From Bryobacteraceae bacterium (GTDB lineage Bacteria; Acidobacteriota; Terriglobia; Bryobacterales; Bryobacteraceae), in the NCBI GenBank assembly GCA_025350445.1, contig JANXXV010000005.1:1-22452 (forward strand): 22,452 nt of DNA. Direction: 5' to 3'. Both the position numbers and the translations under genes were made by a program. The notes beneath the pieces were generated by a model, which was not told where the DNA came from, did not search any database, and was given only the letters and a program-made list of their open reading frames with translations. Below, in pieces: positions 8,151 through 15,619 of the stretch; the first letter of the stretch is position 1, and every line of letters begins with the position of its first letter.

Positions 8151-8180
8151 ATCCGCGTTTATCGGCGTGGATCCGCGGCT
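8151..8180. repeat. Three 10-nt units, ATCSGCG type
   Basis: ATCCGCGTTT, ATCGGCGTGG and ATCCGCGGCT follow each other without gaps, giving a strict 10-base period. This looks like the degenerate ATCYGCGTNN intergenic repeats I know from acidobacterial, verrucomicrobial and planctomycete genomes, but copy number here is unchecked. Confidence 0.45.
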
Positions 8181-8397
8181 AAACGGTTGGCCGCGAATAA
8201 CGCCGGGGAATACAGGTAACCCGCCCTGTCCAGCGGCGAAGCTTTGGGAAGCTCATGGAAGGTAAGGAACGGGGGGTTACGACGGCGATAAGGACGGCGA
8301 TAAGATGGATGAGCCCCGCCGACGCCAAGTAAGCCGAAAATTTGACTGGAGTTGATTCGAACCCGGTGTCCAGCGTGGTTCCAGGTTGCGTGATCAT
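8179..8397 (-). pseudogene. Possible remnant of a membrane-anchored protein
   Basis: Weakly supported. An ATG at 8397 with AAGGAA upstream opens a 72-codon frame whose first half looks real: a short N-terminus, then one hydrophobic helix (AYLASAGLIHLIAVLIAVV). This resembles the N-terminal anchor of TonB-like energy transducers. After a C6 tract near 8275 the frame turns Arg-rich and implausible. Adding one base there would give a more natural sequence (FLTFHELPKASPLDRAGY) ending at 8159, inside the 10-nt repeat. Either way the protein is far too short for a TonB homologue and is probably a decayed fragment. Confidence 0.3.
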
Positions 8398-8851
8398 AGT
8401 AAGTTCCTTGGCAGCTATCGTGTCGACGTTACACCCGTAAGAAGACGCGTTGCACGCGCGGTATTGGTCCAGCGTCTTGTGGCCCAACTTGACAAACGCG
8501 GCAGTCCACTTCGGCAATATAATCTGTTTGGAAGCCGAACGTTCGGGCACGGTCCAATCGTGGTGTAAGTCTAACCGAGCATGAAGGACGGAAGGGCCGT
8601 TGCGGTAAGCGCAAACGTTCAAATGAACTTTCGTCTGTTGTAAAAGTAGCGCGCTTCCGGCTTTTTGAAACAGGATCGGCAGGTTTTCCAGGTTAAACCG
8701 TGGCGCGCGGCAATCTCGTAAACGGAGGTTTTTAAGACACACAACTAAACGCTGCCGACTATTGGAGAGTACTTCCGCAACCTGCCGATGTCCAAAGCCC
8801 GGTAAGATCCATGTTTGCTCCCAAATTCCTGCGGTTCCCTCGCAATTTCTC
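8398..8851. other. Gap, decayed or non-coding sequence
   Basis: No convincing gene on either strand. A leftward open frame runs through to 8742, but its residue composition is poor. A short leftward frame ending near 8633 contains SVYEIAARHGLTW, which looks like a helix-turn-helix fragment but is only about 40 codons long. I read this as remnants rather than an active gene. Confidence 0.45.
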
Positions 8852-8857
8852 TATAAT
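8852..8857 (+). promoter_or_regulatory. Possible -10 box (TATAAT)
   Basis: A perfect TATAAT lies 48 bases before the chosen start of the four-helix membrane protein gene. No good -35 hexamer is visible 16-18 bases upstream. It supports starting that gene at 8906 rather than at 8762, which would lie before the promoter. Confidence 0.35.
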
Positions 8858-8905
8858 GCCTTTGAGACACTTGTCGCCCTGTGGGCGACGCAGGCGGATG
8901 GCGTT

Positions 8906-9541
8906 ATGACGAAAAGCAAAGCTCGTAAACACCGACGCACAACTGGAACATCCGAAGCTATAAATGTTCTGTCTGATGCTTTTGTGTATAGCTCTTACCT
9001 AACGATTTTGATCCTGCTGCTTTTCCGTTGCCAATGGTTTTATAAAGTCTGGTACTCTGTGACGCACGGAGGCGACAAAACCGCGTTTGAGATCCCACAC
9101 GAGCAGGGTCTCACTAACCACTTCCAAATCGTGACTGGAGACCCTAGCATTATTCTCTACTTGTTGATCTCGGTCGCATTTCTCCTGCTCCTTGTTTTCG
9201 GTCATCAGGGCCTCGGGAGCAAAGCACCTAAGGTGCTAATCGCAATTCGCACAGTATTTTTCTATTCCGTTTTAATGATCACATTGCAAATTTTGTTCAT
9301 TAATCTATTCGCTTCCCGTCCTGACGACAGGTCGTGGTATATATTCAACAGTTGTCTTCAGCGCTTAGATCCGTCGGGAAAAGATGCACCCACCAACCTG
9401 TTTTGTATCGATGACCCTCACTACGTAACCCTTGGGGTCTCCCTTCTCGCGTTGTTGCTGCTGATAGATCGCAATATTGTCAAGGGATTTGCAAAATTGT
9501 TGAATGTCAAAGGCTTTGCAACGCCACCGATCGATAGGTGA
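8906..9541 (+). CDS. Four-helix membrane protein, unknown function
   Basis: Integral membrane protein of 211 residues that I do not recognise. The chosen start, ATG 8906, gives a basic N-terminus (MTKSKARKHRR) and lies downstream of a TATAAT box; an earlier in-frame start at 8762 would add 48 residues of poor composition. Hydrophobic segments lie at about 27-48, 81-99, 110-136 and 173-189. The loop between the third and fourth holds C150 and C167, and a cysteine pair there could form a disulfide if the loop is outside. Codon use is visibly less GC-rich at third positions than in the hemB or RND genes, consistent with acquired DNA. It is followed 168 bases later by the gene with an HEPN-like motif; a shared function is only a possibility. 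Confidence 0.7.
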   Translation: MTKSKARKHRRTTGTSEAINVLSDAFVYSSYLTILILLLFRCQWFYKVWYSVTHGGDKTAFEIPHEQGLTNHFQIVTGDPSIILYLLISVAFLLLLVFGHQGLGSKAPKVLIAIRTVFFYSVLMITLQILFINLFASRPDDRSWYIFNSCLQRLDPSGKDAPTNLFCIDDPHYVTLGVSLLALLLLIDRNIVKGFAKLLNVKGFATPPIDR

Positions 9542-9584
9542 CATGGCAGATGGAGTGAGAGCTCGCTAAATATGCCAGTGGGTT

Positions 9585-9598
9585 TTGATAGACGATAA
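9585..9598 (+). repeat. 14-nt direct repeat, left copy
   Basis: TTGATAGACGATAA occurs here and again at 10650-10663, bracketing the HEPN-like gene and the gap after it. An exact 14-mer pair within about 1 kb is suggestive of an insertion footprint, but chance cannot be excluded. Confidence 0.35.
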
Positions 9599-9709
9599 CG
9601 TATGTGATCGTCTACCAGCAGCGGAGATCATCTATCTGAAGCAGGATTGGGGATGGGGTATTGCCCCGCACCCGTAGCCTCGATTTGTTTACTACTGCAT
9701 ACTGTTGAG

Positions 9710-10252
9710 ATGTCAGCCTATCCGCCGCACGTTGTCGCTCGGCTAATTCAGCGATTGAAGCTTAATTACGCCGGAGAAGTAATGGGTGTCTTGGGGCTCT
9801 TGAACGACAAAGTCTACCAGCAGATCCTTGCTGAAGGAATCGACAAAGATCCGCGGTTGTCGCCCGAGAGGATGGATGGCACCATCCATCCTCTCGATCC
9901 CATACGTTCGAGAGCATTGATCAAGGGCGATGCCGATTTTGAAAAGGAGGTGTCCGCAAGAATCCTTTCGCCACTTTTAACTTGGGTAGACGATCAAGTA
10001 AAGTTGTTGAAGGCAGTCGCTCCTCAACCGGACAAGGTTAAATACCAGACGCCTGAGTTGGAGTTTTTAAGACATTTGCGAAACGCATTGAGCCACGGCA
10101 ATAGGTTTTACCTCCGCGGCAAGGAACCAACGAGCCCCGCCAATTTCAAAACTTTCGTTATAGACAAACCGCTCCATGGCAAAAACATGGTGATGTTCGA
10201 TTGGATCGGCCCTGGCGACATACTGGACCTATTAGATCATTTGGCGGTTTAG
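9710..10252 (+). CDS. Hypothetical protein with HEPN-like RNALSH motif
   Basis: Predicted soluble, largely helical protein of 180 residues. The start at ATG 9710 gives MSAYPPHVVARLIQRLKLNY; in-frame starts at 9647 (TTG) and 9653 would add residues of unlike composition. The most telling part is LEFLRHLRNALSHGNRF (about 118-134). It contains R124-N-A-L-S-H129, the R-x4-H pattern of HEPN-domain ribonucleases and HEPN-like proteins in toxin-antitoxin and defence systems. Helices before it fit the four-helix HEPN layout. No clear antitoxin gene follows. A 32-base near-palindrome lies inside the coding sequence at residues 52-62. Family placement is by motif only and is uncertain; the gene itself is likely real. 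Confidence 0.65.
   Translation: MSAYPPHVVARLIQRLKLNYAGEVMGVLGLLNDKVYQQILAEGIDKDPRLSPERMDGTIHPLDPIRSRALIKGDADFEKEVSARILSPLLTWVDDQVKLLKAVAPQPDKVKYQTPELEFLRHLRNALSHGNRFYLRGKEPTSPANFKTFVIDKPLHGKNMVMFDWIGPGDILDLLDHLAV
9865..9896. repeat. 15-bp perfect inverted repeat inside a gene
   Basis: The arms CGAGAGGATGGATGG and CCATCCATCCTCTCG are exact complements separated by only CA. The element is in frame within the HEPN-like gene, encoding roughly PERMDGTIHPL. So strong a palindrome is unusual within coding sequence. It could form an mRNA hairpin or be a protein-binding site. Confidence 0.8.
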
Positions 10253-10675
10253 CTGAACCAACTTTAATCCTGTGCCGCAATCGAGGAGAGCTCGTGTCCG
10301 GACTCGACCACAGACTCGGCGCGCCGAGACGCTCCAAAGAAAGTTTGACTTTTAAGCACGATAAAATACATTATTGTGTTTAAAAAGAGGGATGGGGGGG
10401 CGCGCCCATTGGTTAGTTGGTCGCTCAAACTCCTGTCCCCAAGTCCCAGTCTCCAAAGAGTCCGCCGTCAAGGCCAAGCCGCTACGCGGTGCGCTGATCG
10501 CGCAGTCTTGACCGCTAAGAACGAAGGAGAAAATTGAGCCTGACGACTCTTCCAAAATCGTGTAGATGTTCTCGCGTTGCGGTTTGGCGTTTCGGTTGCC
10601 AAAATGTTGCAGAAAAGCCGCCATTCGACGAGGATCTTGAGAAGGACTATTGATAGACGATAAAGTTATGTTGGT
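10253..10675. other. Gap with one doubtful leftward frame
   Basis: No well-supported gene. A leftward open frame at 10352-10624 (90 codons, opening MAAFLQHFGNRNAKPQREN) has no clear ribosome-binding site or family match and passes through a C7 tract near 10400. I rate it at about one in five of being real. On the plus strand, TTGACT near 10345 with TACATT 16 bases on resembles a promoter, but no gene follows it. The right copy of the 14-nt direct repeat is at 10650-10663. Confidence 0.4.
10650..10663 (+). repeat. 14-nt direct repeat, right copy
   Basis: Exact second copy of TTGATAGACGATAA (first at 9585-9598). It lies just beyond the end of the leftward small helical protein gene. Confidence 0.35.
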
Positions 10676-10945
10676 TTAACCATTCAGCTTCTTTAGGGCT
10701 TCCTCAGCAGAACGCTTAGCAGCGCCCTTATCGCCACGCCACCAGTGGGAGAGCGCTTGTTCTGTAGCGCTCGCGGCGCTTTCTATCTGGGGCTGGTACT
10801 GCGAGCGTGCCCCCTTGTCGCGTGGAGTGAGATAAACCCGATGCTTTAACCAGCTAACGGCTGCCGCTCCTTCAATCTCAGAGAATTGATCGGGACGTCC
10901 CTCGATTATGCCCTCTAAAAGCATTCGCACAAGTGCCACATCCAT
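10676..10945 (-). CDS. Small helical protein, unknown function
   Basis: Predicted cytoplasmic protein of 89 residues. The start at ATG 10945 (MDVALVRMLLEGIIEGR) is preferred because AAGGAG stands upstream at 11-12 bases; the in-frame start at 11020 would add 25 residues of weak composition. The sequence is charged and Ala-rich, with two or three probable amphipathic helices ending AKRSAEEALKKLNG. No signal peptide, membrane segment or recognised motif is visible. It is divergent from the PQQ dehydrogenase. It might be a regulator or antitoxin-like partner, but nothing in the sequence proves this. Confidence 0.5.
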   Translation of the reverse strand: MDVALVRMLLEGIIEGRPDQFSEIEGAAAVSWLKHRVYLTPRDKGARSQYQPQIESAASATEQALSHWWRGDKGAAKRSAEEALKKLNG

Positions 10946-11286
10946 TGATACCTGTTCTCCTTCAGAGTGCTGTTCTACACTATATGCTCCCGGTTGGACC
11001 GCCGGACAGTGAATCAACAAGGAAGCCTCGTCATGCGCCGGAGAGTGTACAGGGCATCAGGTGTCAATGCGGCAATGCGGGCCCCCGGTTCTCACTTTGT
11101 TGAGTACGACGAATGTCGCTTGTCACAAACCCGAGCGCTTGACCCCATCTCGCGGCTGCGGTGCGCCTGTTGCTCGCGGCGCCACCCACGATAAGCTCAC
11201 AACCGAAACCCTTCGTATCCCCGGCCAACATCGCACGGAAGGTAGTAAGGCTCATTTCTTCAGTGAAAACTACGTTGAAGGATGAG
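10946..11286. other. Divergent intergenic region before PQQ gene
   Basis: This region must carry the promoters for the leftward small protein and the rightward PQQ dehydrogenase, but I see no strong hexamer pair. A leftward frame from ATG 11255 to 11064 (64 codons, opening MSLTTFRAMLAGDTKGFG) is open but lacks a clear ribosome-binding site. The plus-strand frame upstream of 11287 is also open but reads as non-coding. Confidence 0.4.
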
Positions 11287-13651
11287 ATGAGCGGAAACAG
11301 CAAACCGTCCAGGAACCGCCGGTTCACCATATCGGCCGCAAGCGTCCTCATCGCGGCCCTTGTCCTCAGCCCGGTTTTGGCGCAAAATCCTGCCGCCCCG
11401 CCTTCAGGCATCGACACCAGGCAAACCTACGCGAAGCTCTGCGGCGGCTGCCATGGAGCCGACGCCCGTGGCACGCAGCAAGGACCGGGGCTTGCCGGAA
11501 ACCCCTCGGTCCGCCGGCGTTCCATTCAAAGCCTGCGCACCGTGATCCGCAACGGAATTCCAGCGGCTGGCATGCCGCCATTCGATCTGCCAGCCGCCGC
11601 CATCGGGGATCTGGCAAATTTGGTTGGTTCCCTCAATGCATCCGCCGCCGAAACCACCGTGCCTGGCGACCCCGTTGCCGGCAAACAGTTCTTCTTTGGC
11701 AAGGGACAATGCTCCTCTTGCCACATGGTCTACGGTGACGGTGCGCCCATCGGTCCGGATCTGTCGAATGTCGCGCGCGAATTGACCGTGGACCAGATCC
11801 GGGAGGCGTTGCTGCAGCCTGATCGGCGGATCGCACCCGGCTATGATATCGTGACCGTGCGCCTGCGCAATGGTGAAACACTGCGCGGATTCGCGCGGGG
11901 CAAGACTGCTTTTGACCTCGCCTTGCAAGACTTGAAAGGCGTGTTGCAACCGCTCTCACTCGATCGCATCTCCACCATCACTGAGGAGAAACAGTCGCTG
12001 ATGCGGCCCGTGCAGGCGGCAGCCGGTGAGTTGCAGGACCTGATTGCCTTCCTTAGCCGCTTGACCGGCGTACAGCCCGGGGTACCGGCCTCAGCCGGGA
12101 ATCCCCGCGCGGCTGGAATCGACTTCGCCAGAATTGTGAATCCGAAGCCGGGCGATTGGCTCACCTACAACGGGCAACTGAGCGGAAATCGATACAGCGG
12201 CCTCAAACAAATCGACGCCGCCAACGTGAACACGCTCGCTCTGAAATGGGCCTTTTCGATTCCGCTATGGTCGCAGTTCCTCCCCGATACCCCGTATTTT
12301 CGCGAAAACATGCGCTACTTCGGATTGGAAACCGTTCCCATCGTTGCGGACGGCATCATGTACGTCACGGGGCCGAATCAGGCTTTTGCGCTCGATGCGC
12401 GCACCGGACAGCAAATCTGGCAATACTCCCGCCCGCGCACTCCTGGTCTGGTTTCAGACGCGTCATTGGGTACAAATCGCGGCCTCGCCATCCTCAACGA
12501 CAGCGTTTTCATGGTGACTGACAACGCTCATCTCATCGCCCTCAACCGCGTAACCGGCCATCTGGTGTGGGAAGTGGTCATGCCGGATGAGCCTCAGAAA
12601 TACGGTGGGACCGTCGCGCCGCTCGTGGTCAAGGACATGGTGATTGCCGGCGTCGCCGGAGGCGACTGGGGGATCAGGGGATTCATCGGCGCCTATAGAG
12701 CGGACACCGGCGAACGCGTCTGGCGCCACTGGACCGTTCCGGCCAAAGGAGACCCCGGCTACGAGACATGGAAAGGAACTGCCGTCTCCTATGGCGGCGG
12801 CGCCACCTGGCTCACCGGCTCCTACGACCCGGCGGCCGATACTCTTTACTGGGCCACGGGCAATCCCTGGCCCGATTCCGACGATCGCCAGCGGGGCGGC
12901 GACAACCTTTTTACAAATTGCGTACTCGCGCTCGATCCCGGCACCGGAGAACTAAAGTGGTTTTACCAATTCACTCCGCACGACGTTCACGATTGGGATG
13001 CCACCGAGCCCAACGTCCTGGTCGACGCAAAGTTTCGCGGCCAGGATCGAAAACTGCTCCTGCATGCCGATCGAAACGGCTTTTTCTATGTTTTCAACCG
13101 CACGGACGGTAAGCTCTTAATCACTCAAAAATTCACCCGCAAGCTAACATGGGCCAGCGGAATTGGTCCGGATGGCCGCCCCCAACTTTCGCCGGATGGG
13201 GACATAACCTGTCCCGACCATGCAACAAACTGGAATGGAACTGCCTACAGCCCGCTCACACGCCTCTACTACGTAATGGCTCTTGAGAAATGCTCGGTCA
13301 AACTCTCACCCGGCAGTTGGAAAACCGCACGTCCCCCCCGAGGAGCCTGGAAAGAAGTATCTCCGCGCACTCGACATCGAGACCGGAAATATCGTCTGGG
13401 AGATCCCGCAGGCCGGACCAGTAGACGGTAAGCGGGTGGCGGGTGTGATGGCCACCGCCGGCGGGGTTGTCTTCTATGGAGACCCAAGCGGCTATTTCAT
13501 CGCAGTCGGCGCGCGCGACGGCAAAACATTGTGGCGCGTCCCGCTGAACGCAACAATCAAAACCTCTCCCATGACTTATACCGTGGATGGAGAACAGTTC
13601 GTAGCCCTCGCCGTGGGATCGAACATCATGTGCTTCGGACTGCCAAAATAG
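11287..13651 (+). CDS. PQQ-dependent dehydrogenase with two cytochrome c domains, frameshifted
   Basis: Periplasmic quinoprotein dehydrogenase that would oxidise an alcohol or sugar with PQQ and pass electrons to bound haem. The start at ATG 11287 follows AAGGATGAG and gives a signal peptide (residues 1-32, ending VLAQ). Two cytochrome c sites follow: CGGCH at 52-56 and CSSCH at 142-146. An eight-blade beta-propeller begins near DWLTYNGQLSGNRYSGL, with blade motifs such as ALDARTGQQIW and FFYVFNRTDGKLL. The frame breaks at a C7 tract, 13333-13339. Without one C, the reading continues as RPPEEPGKKYLRALDIETG to a natural end at 13651, giving about 787 residues. As written, translation stops at 13431 and loses the last propeller blades. 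Haem domains before the propeller are unlike classical quinohaemoprotein alcohol dehydrogenases. The family call is strong; the substrate is unknown. Confidence 0.88.
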
Positions 13652-13713
13652 CGGAAGCCCGGCAGCCGGTAACATTCCTGCGACGGCGTCCTGCTGAATC
13701 GTAATAGGAAGCT

Positions 13714-13883
13714 GGGTATGTGCTTCACTCAGGTAATTGCTATGGCAGCAGCTCGGGTGGGGCAGTCCCCCTGGACTGCGCGGGACGCCGTCGTCCCGCT
13801 GCCGGAAGCGGGACGACGGCGTCAATGCGCCAGCCACACGAAATACTTGGGAGACCGTACCCGCCTGACTCAAGCACATACCC
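13714..13883. repeat. Nested inverted-repeat element with strong hairpins
   Basis: Outer arms 13714-13733 and 13864-13883 are complementary at 18 of 20 positions. Inside lie a 7-bp hairpin (GCAGTCC 13762-13768 with GGACTGC 13773-13779) and a perfect 17-bp hairpin, 13784-13800 with 13807-13823, around a GCCGGA loop. There is no T-run after the big stem. The design suggests a miniature mobile or REP-type element, or a structured RNA; the big hairpin could also end PQQ-gene transcripts. Confidence 0.7.
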
Positions 13884-13895
13884 GGTTAGAGGAAT

Positions 13896-14292
13896 ATACG
13901 AAAAGAAAAAGGCTTGATAGCAACGCTGAACGGCTTGGTCAAGATTCTAAACGAAGCGGCAGGCCGCAATCCCGGCTTCGCTGAACGGCTGGAAGCGCTC
14001 CTCTCTCCAGCGCCAATTGACAAACCCGAAAGGAATCAAGCAGCGAAACTTTTATGCTGAATTCGCATCGCGGGGTGAATCGGAATTTCGGCTGTGGTTA
14101 CGCAACCAATCGGCCGCAGTCCTGCATGCGCTGATGCGTCGCCATGATCTGGATGCAACCCGGCGGAGCGCAAAATGGAAGGACCCCGAAAAACTCAGCG
14201 CCTGTATCACCAATCAGATTCGATCCCGCCTTGCGCTCGGATCGGGGTTCCTCAAGAGTGGCCATTCTTCGCCTGCAAACCCGGCGGCGTGA
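13896..14292 (+). pseudogene. Frameshifted small conserved-looking gene
   Basis: Two overlapping frames read as one protein. Frame A, from about 13896, gives GLIATLNGLVKILNEAAGRN, then PGFAERLEALLSPAP, and stops at 14058. Frame B, open from 14017, gives EFASRGESEFRLWLRNQ, then RRHDLDATRRSAKWKDPEKL, and ends naturally at 14292. Removing one base between about 14020 and 14056 fuses them into roughly 131 codons. No ATG opens frame A: an ATA at 13896 sits three bases after AGAGG, where a start might have been, and TTG 13914 is the only alternative. I recall similar small proteins from acidobacterial genomes but know no function. Loss of both start and frame suggests a decaying gene, unless the indel is a sequencing error. 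Confidence 0.6.
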
Positions 14293-14308
14293 GTGCCCGA
14301 TGAATACT

Positions 14309-14385
<77 letters not shown>

Positions 14386-14416
14386 ATCTCTACCGATTCT
14401 AAACTACAATCGCACA

Positions 14417-15217
14417 GTGCCTGCGATTCGCCTCCTTACGCCCGCCGACCTCCCGGCGCTCCTCCATCTCACCCGTTCCGCGTCCTGGAACCAGACCGCC
14501 GAAGATTGGGCCCGCCTCCTCGCATTGCAGCCGTCCGGCTGCTTTGGCATCGAACTCGCGGGAACCCTGGCCGCCACCGCAACCGTCGTCTGCTACCCGC
14601 CCGATCTCGCCTGGCTAGGCATGGTGTTGACGCTCCCCGAATATCGCGGCCGCGGACTGGCGCGCAGTCTCGTCGAACACTCCCTGGCCTATTCCGCCCA
14701 CCGCACCGTCCGCCTGGATGCCAGCGCCATGGGACAAGCCCTTTATCAATCCCTCGGCTTCCGCGAAGAATGCGTGGTAGAGCGCTGGCTCCGCGATCCC
14801 GCGCCCGTCCCCGTTGCTATAGATGTGCCGCCGTTCACGTATCCAAGCGCGCTTGACGCCGAAGCGTTCGCCGCCGACCGCTCTGTGCTAATCGCCCGCC
14901 TCGCCGAACTGGAAGCAGCGTCTCTTCCGGACTCCTCCTTCGCGCTAGGCCGCCCCGGCCTGAACGCCTGCTTCTTCGGACCCTGCGTCTGCGCAACGCC
15001 AGCCGCGGCCCGGACGCTTCTGCAGTGGTTCCTCGCGCGCCATCCCGGCGAGCCCGTCTTCTGGGACCTCTTCCCGCATCACGGGCACGCCGCAAAACTA
15101 GCGGCCGAGTTCGGATTCCGCCCGGTTCGCAGTCTCACCCGCATGTCGCTCCACGCGCCCGCTCCCGCGTTGCCCGATTCACGAATCCACGCCATCGCCG
15201 GCTTTGAATACGGTTAA
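14417..15217 (+). CDS. GNAT family N-acetyltransferase, two-domain
   Basis: Acetyl-CoA-dependent acyltransferase of 266 residues. The start is GTG 14417 (MPAIRLLTPADLPALLHL), which is the usual GNAT opening. Acetyl-CoA-binding motif A is GMVLTLPEYRGRGLARSLVE (68-87), with the R-x-x-G-x-A loop at 77-82. The domain closes with ALYQSLGFREE near 110-120. A second half of about 130 residues ends in PVRSLTRMSLHAP, which matches the C-terminal acetyltransferase-like domain of YitH-type proteins. The substrate is unknown. The gene begins only 31 bases from tRNA-Arg, which points the other way, and ends 44 bases before the amidohydrolase remnant. Confidence 0.87.
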   Translation: MPAIRLLTPADLPALLHLTRSASWNQTAEDWARLLALQPSGCFGIELAGTLAATATVVCYPPDLAWLGMVLTLPEYRGRGLARSLVEHSLAYSAHRTVRLDASAMGQALYQSLGFREECVVERWLRDPAPVPVAIDVPPFTYPSALDAEAFAADRSVLIARLAELEAASLPDSSFALGRPGLNACFFGPCVCATPAAARTLLQWFLARHPGEPVFWDLFPHHGHAAKLAAEFGFRPVRSLTRMSLHAPAPALPDSRIHAIAGFEYG

Positions 15218-15261
15218 CCTCCACCCTGTTCGCTGCACCGCTGTTACACTGAAATTGTCCC

Positions 15262-15612
15262 GTGAAAATTCTTGCCGCCTGCCTGCTCGCCGCTTGCGCC
15301 ATCGCCTGCACTACCAGCGATCTGCCCGTGAAGGTCATCGTGGGCGCCACGCTGCTCGATCCACCAATCCCGTTCTCCGTCATCGTCATCCAAGACGGAA
15401 AAATCACCGGCATCGGGCCTCAGCAAACCGTTCCTGTCCCCACCGCCTCTGAGAAAATCAACGGCACCGGAAAGTACGTCATCCCCATCGGGAGCGGCGC
15501 GAAATTGCAGGTGGGCGCCACTGCGGATCTGCTGCTGGTTACCGATCCGAAGAATTCCTCTTCCGCGGAGCGCACCATGCGCGGCGGCAAATGGATCACC
15601 ACCGCACCTTGA
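15262..15612 (+). CDS. Amidohydrolase-like lipoprotein lacking the catalytic barrel
   Basis: Short protein of 116 residues. The GTG start at 15262 gives MKILAACLLAACAIACTT, with a lipobox-like L9-A10-A11-C12, so it is probably a lipoprotein. The rest matches only the split beta-sandwich of metal-dependent amidohydrolases: an N-terminal part (VIVIQDGKITGIG, then GTGKYVIP), joined directly to a C-terminal part (LQVGATADLLLVTD, then MRGGKWI). The whole TIM barrel with the HxH, Lys, His and Asp metal ligands, normally about 300 residues between these parts, is absent and the reading frame is kept. It cannot be an active hydrolase. Either it is an in-frame deletion remnant or a small stand-alone domain with a binding role. 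It ends 7 bases before the methyltransferase gene. Confidence 0.75.
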   Translation: MKILAACLLAACAIACTTSDLPVKVIVGATLLDPPIPFSVIVIQDGKITGIGPQQTVPVPTASEKINGTGKYVIPIGSGAKLQVGATADLLLVTDPKNSSSAERTMRGGKWITTAP

Positions 15613-15619
15613 TGGAGAC

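Noticed and set aside
9710..10252. Calling the HEPN-like gene a proven toxin
   Set aside because: Only one R-x4-H motif supports it and no antitoxin partner is visible, so the call is kept at motif level.
10352..10624. Leftward 90-codon hypothetical gene
   Set aside because: No ribosome-binding site, no motif and a C7 run within it; mentioned only in the gap description.
11064..11255. Small leftward gene overlapping the PQQ promoter region
   Set aside because: Open for 64 codons, but it lacks a convincing ribosome-binding site and family features and would occupy the only promoter space.
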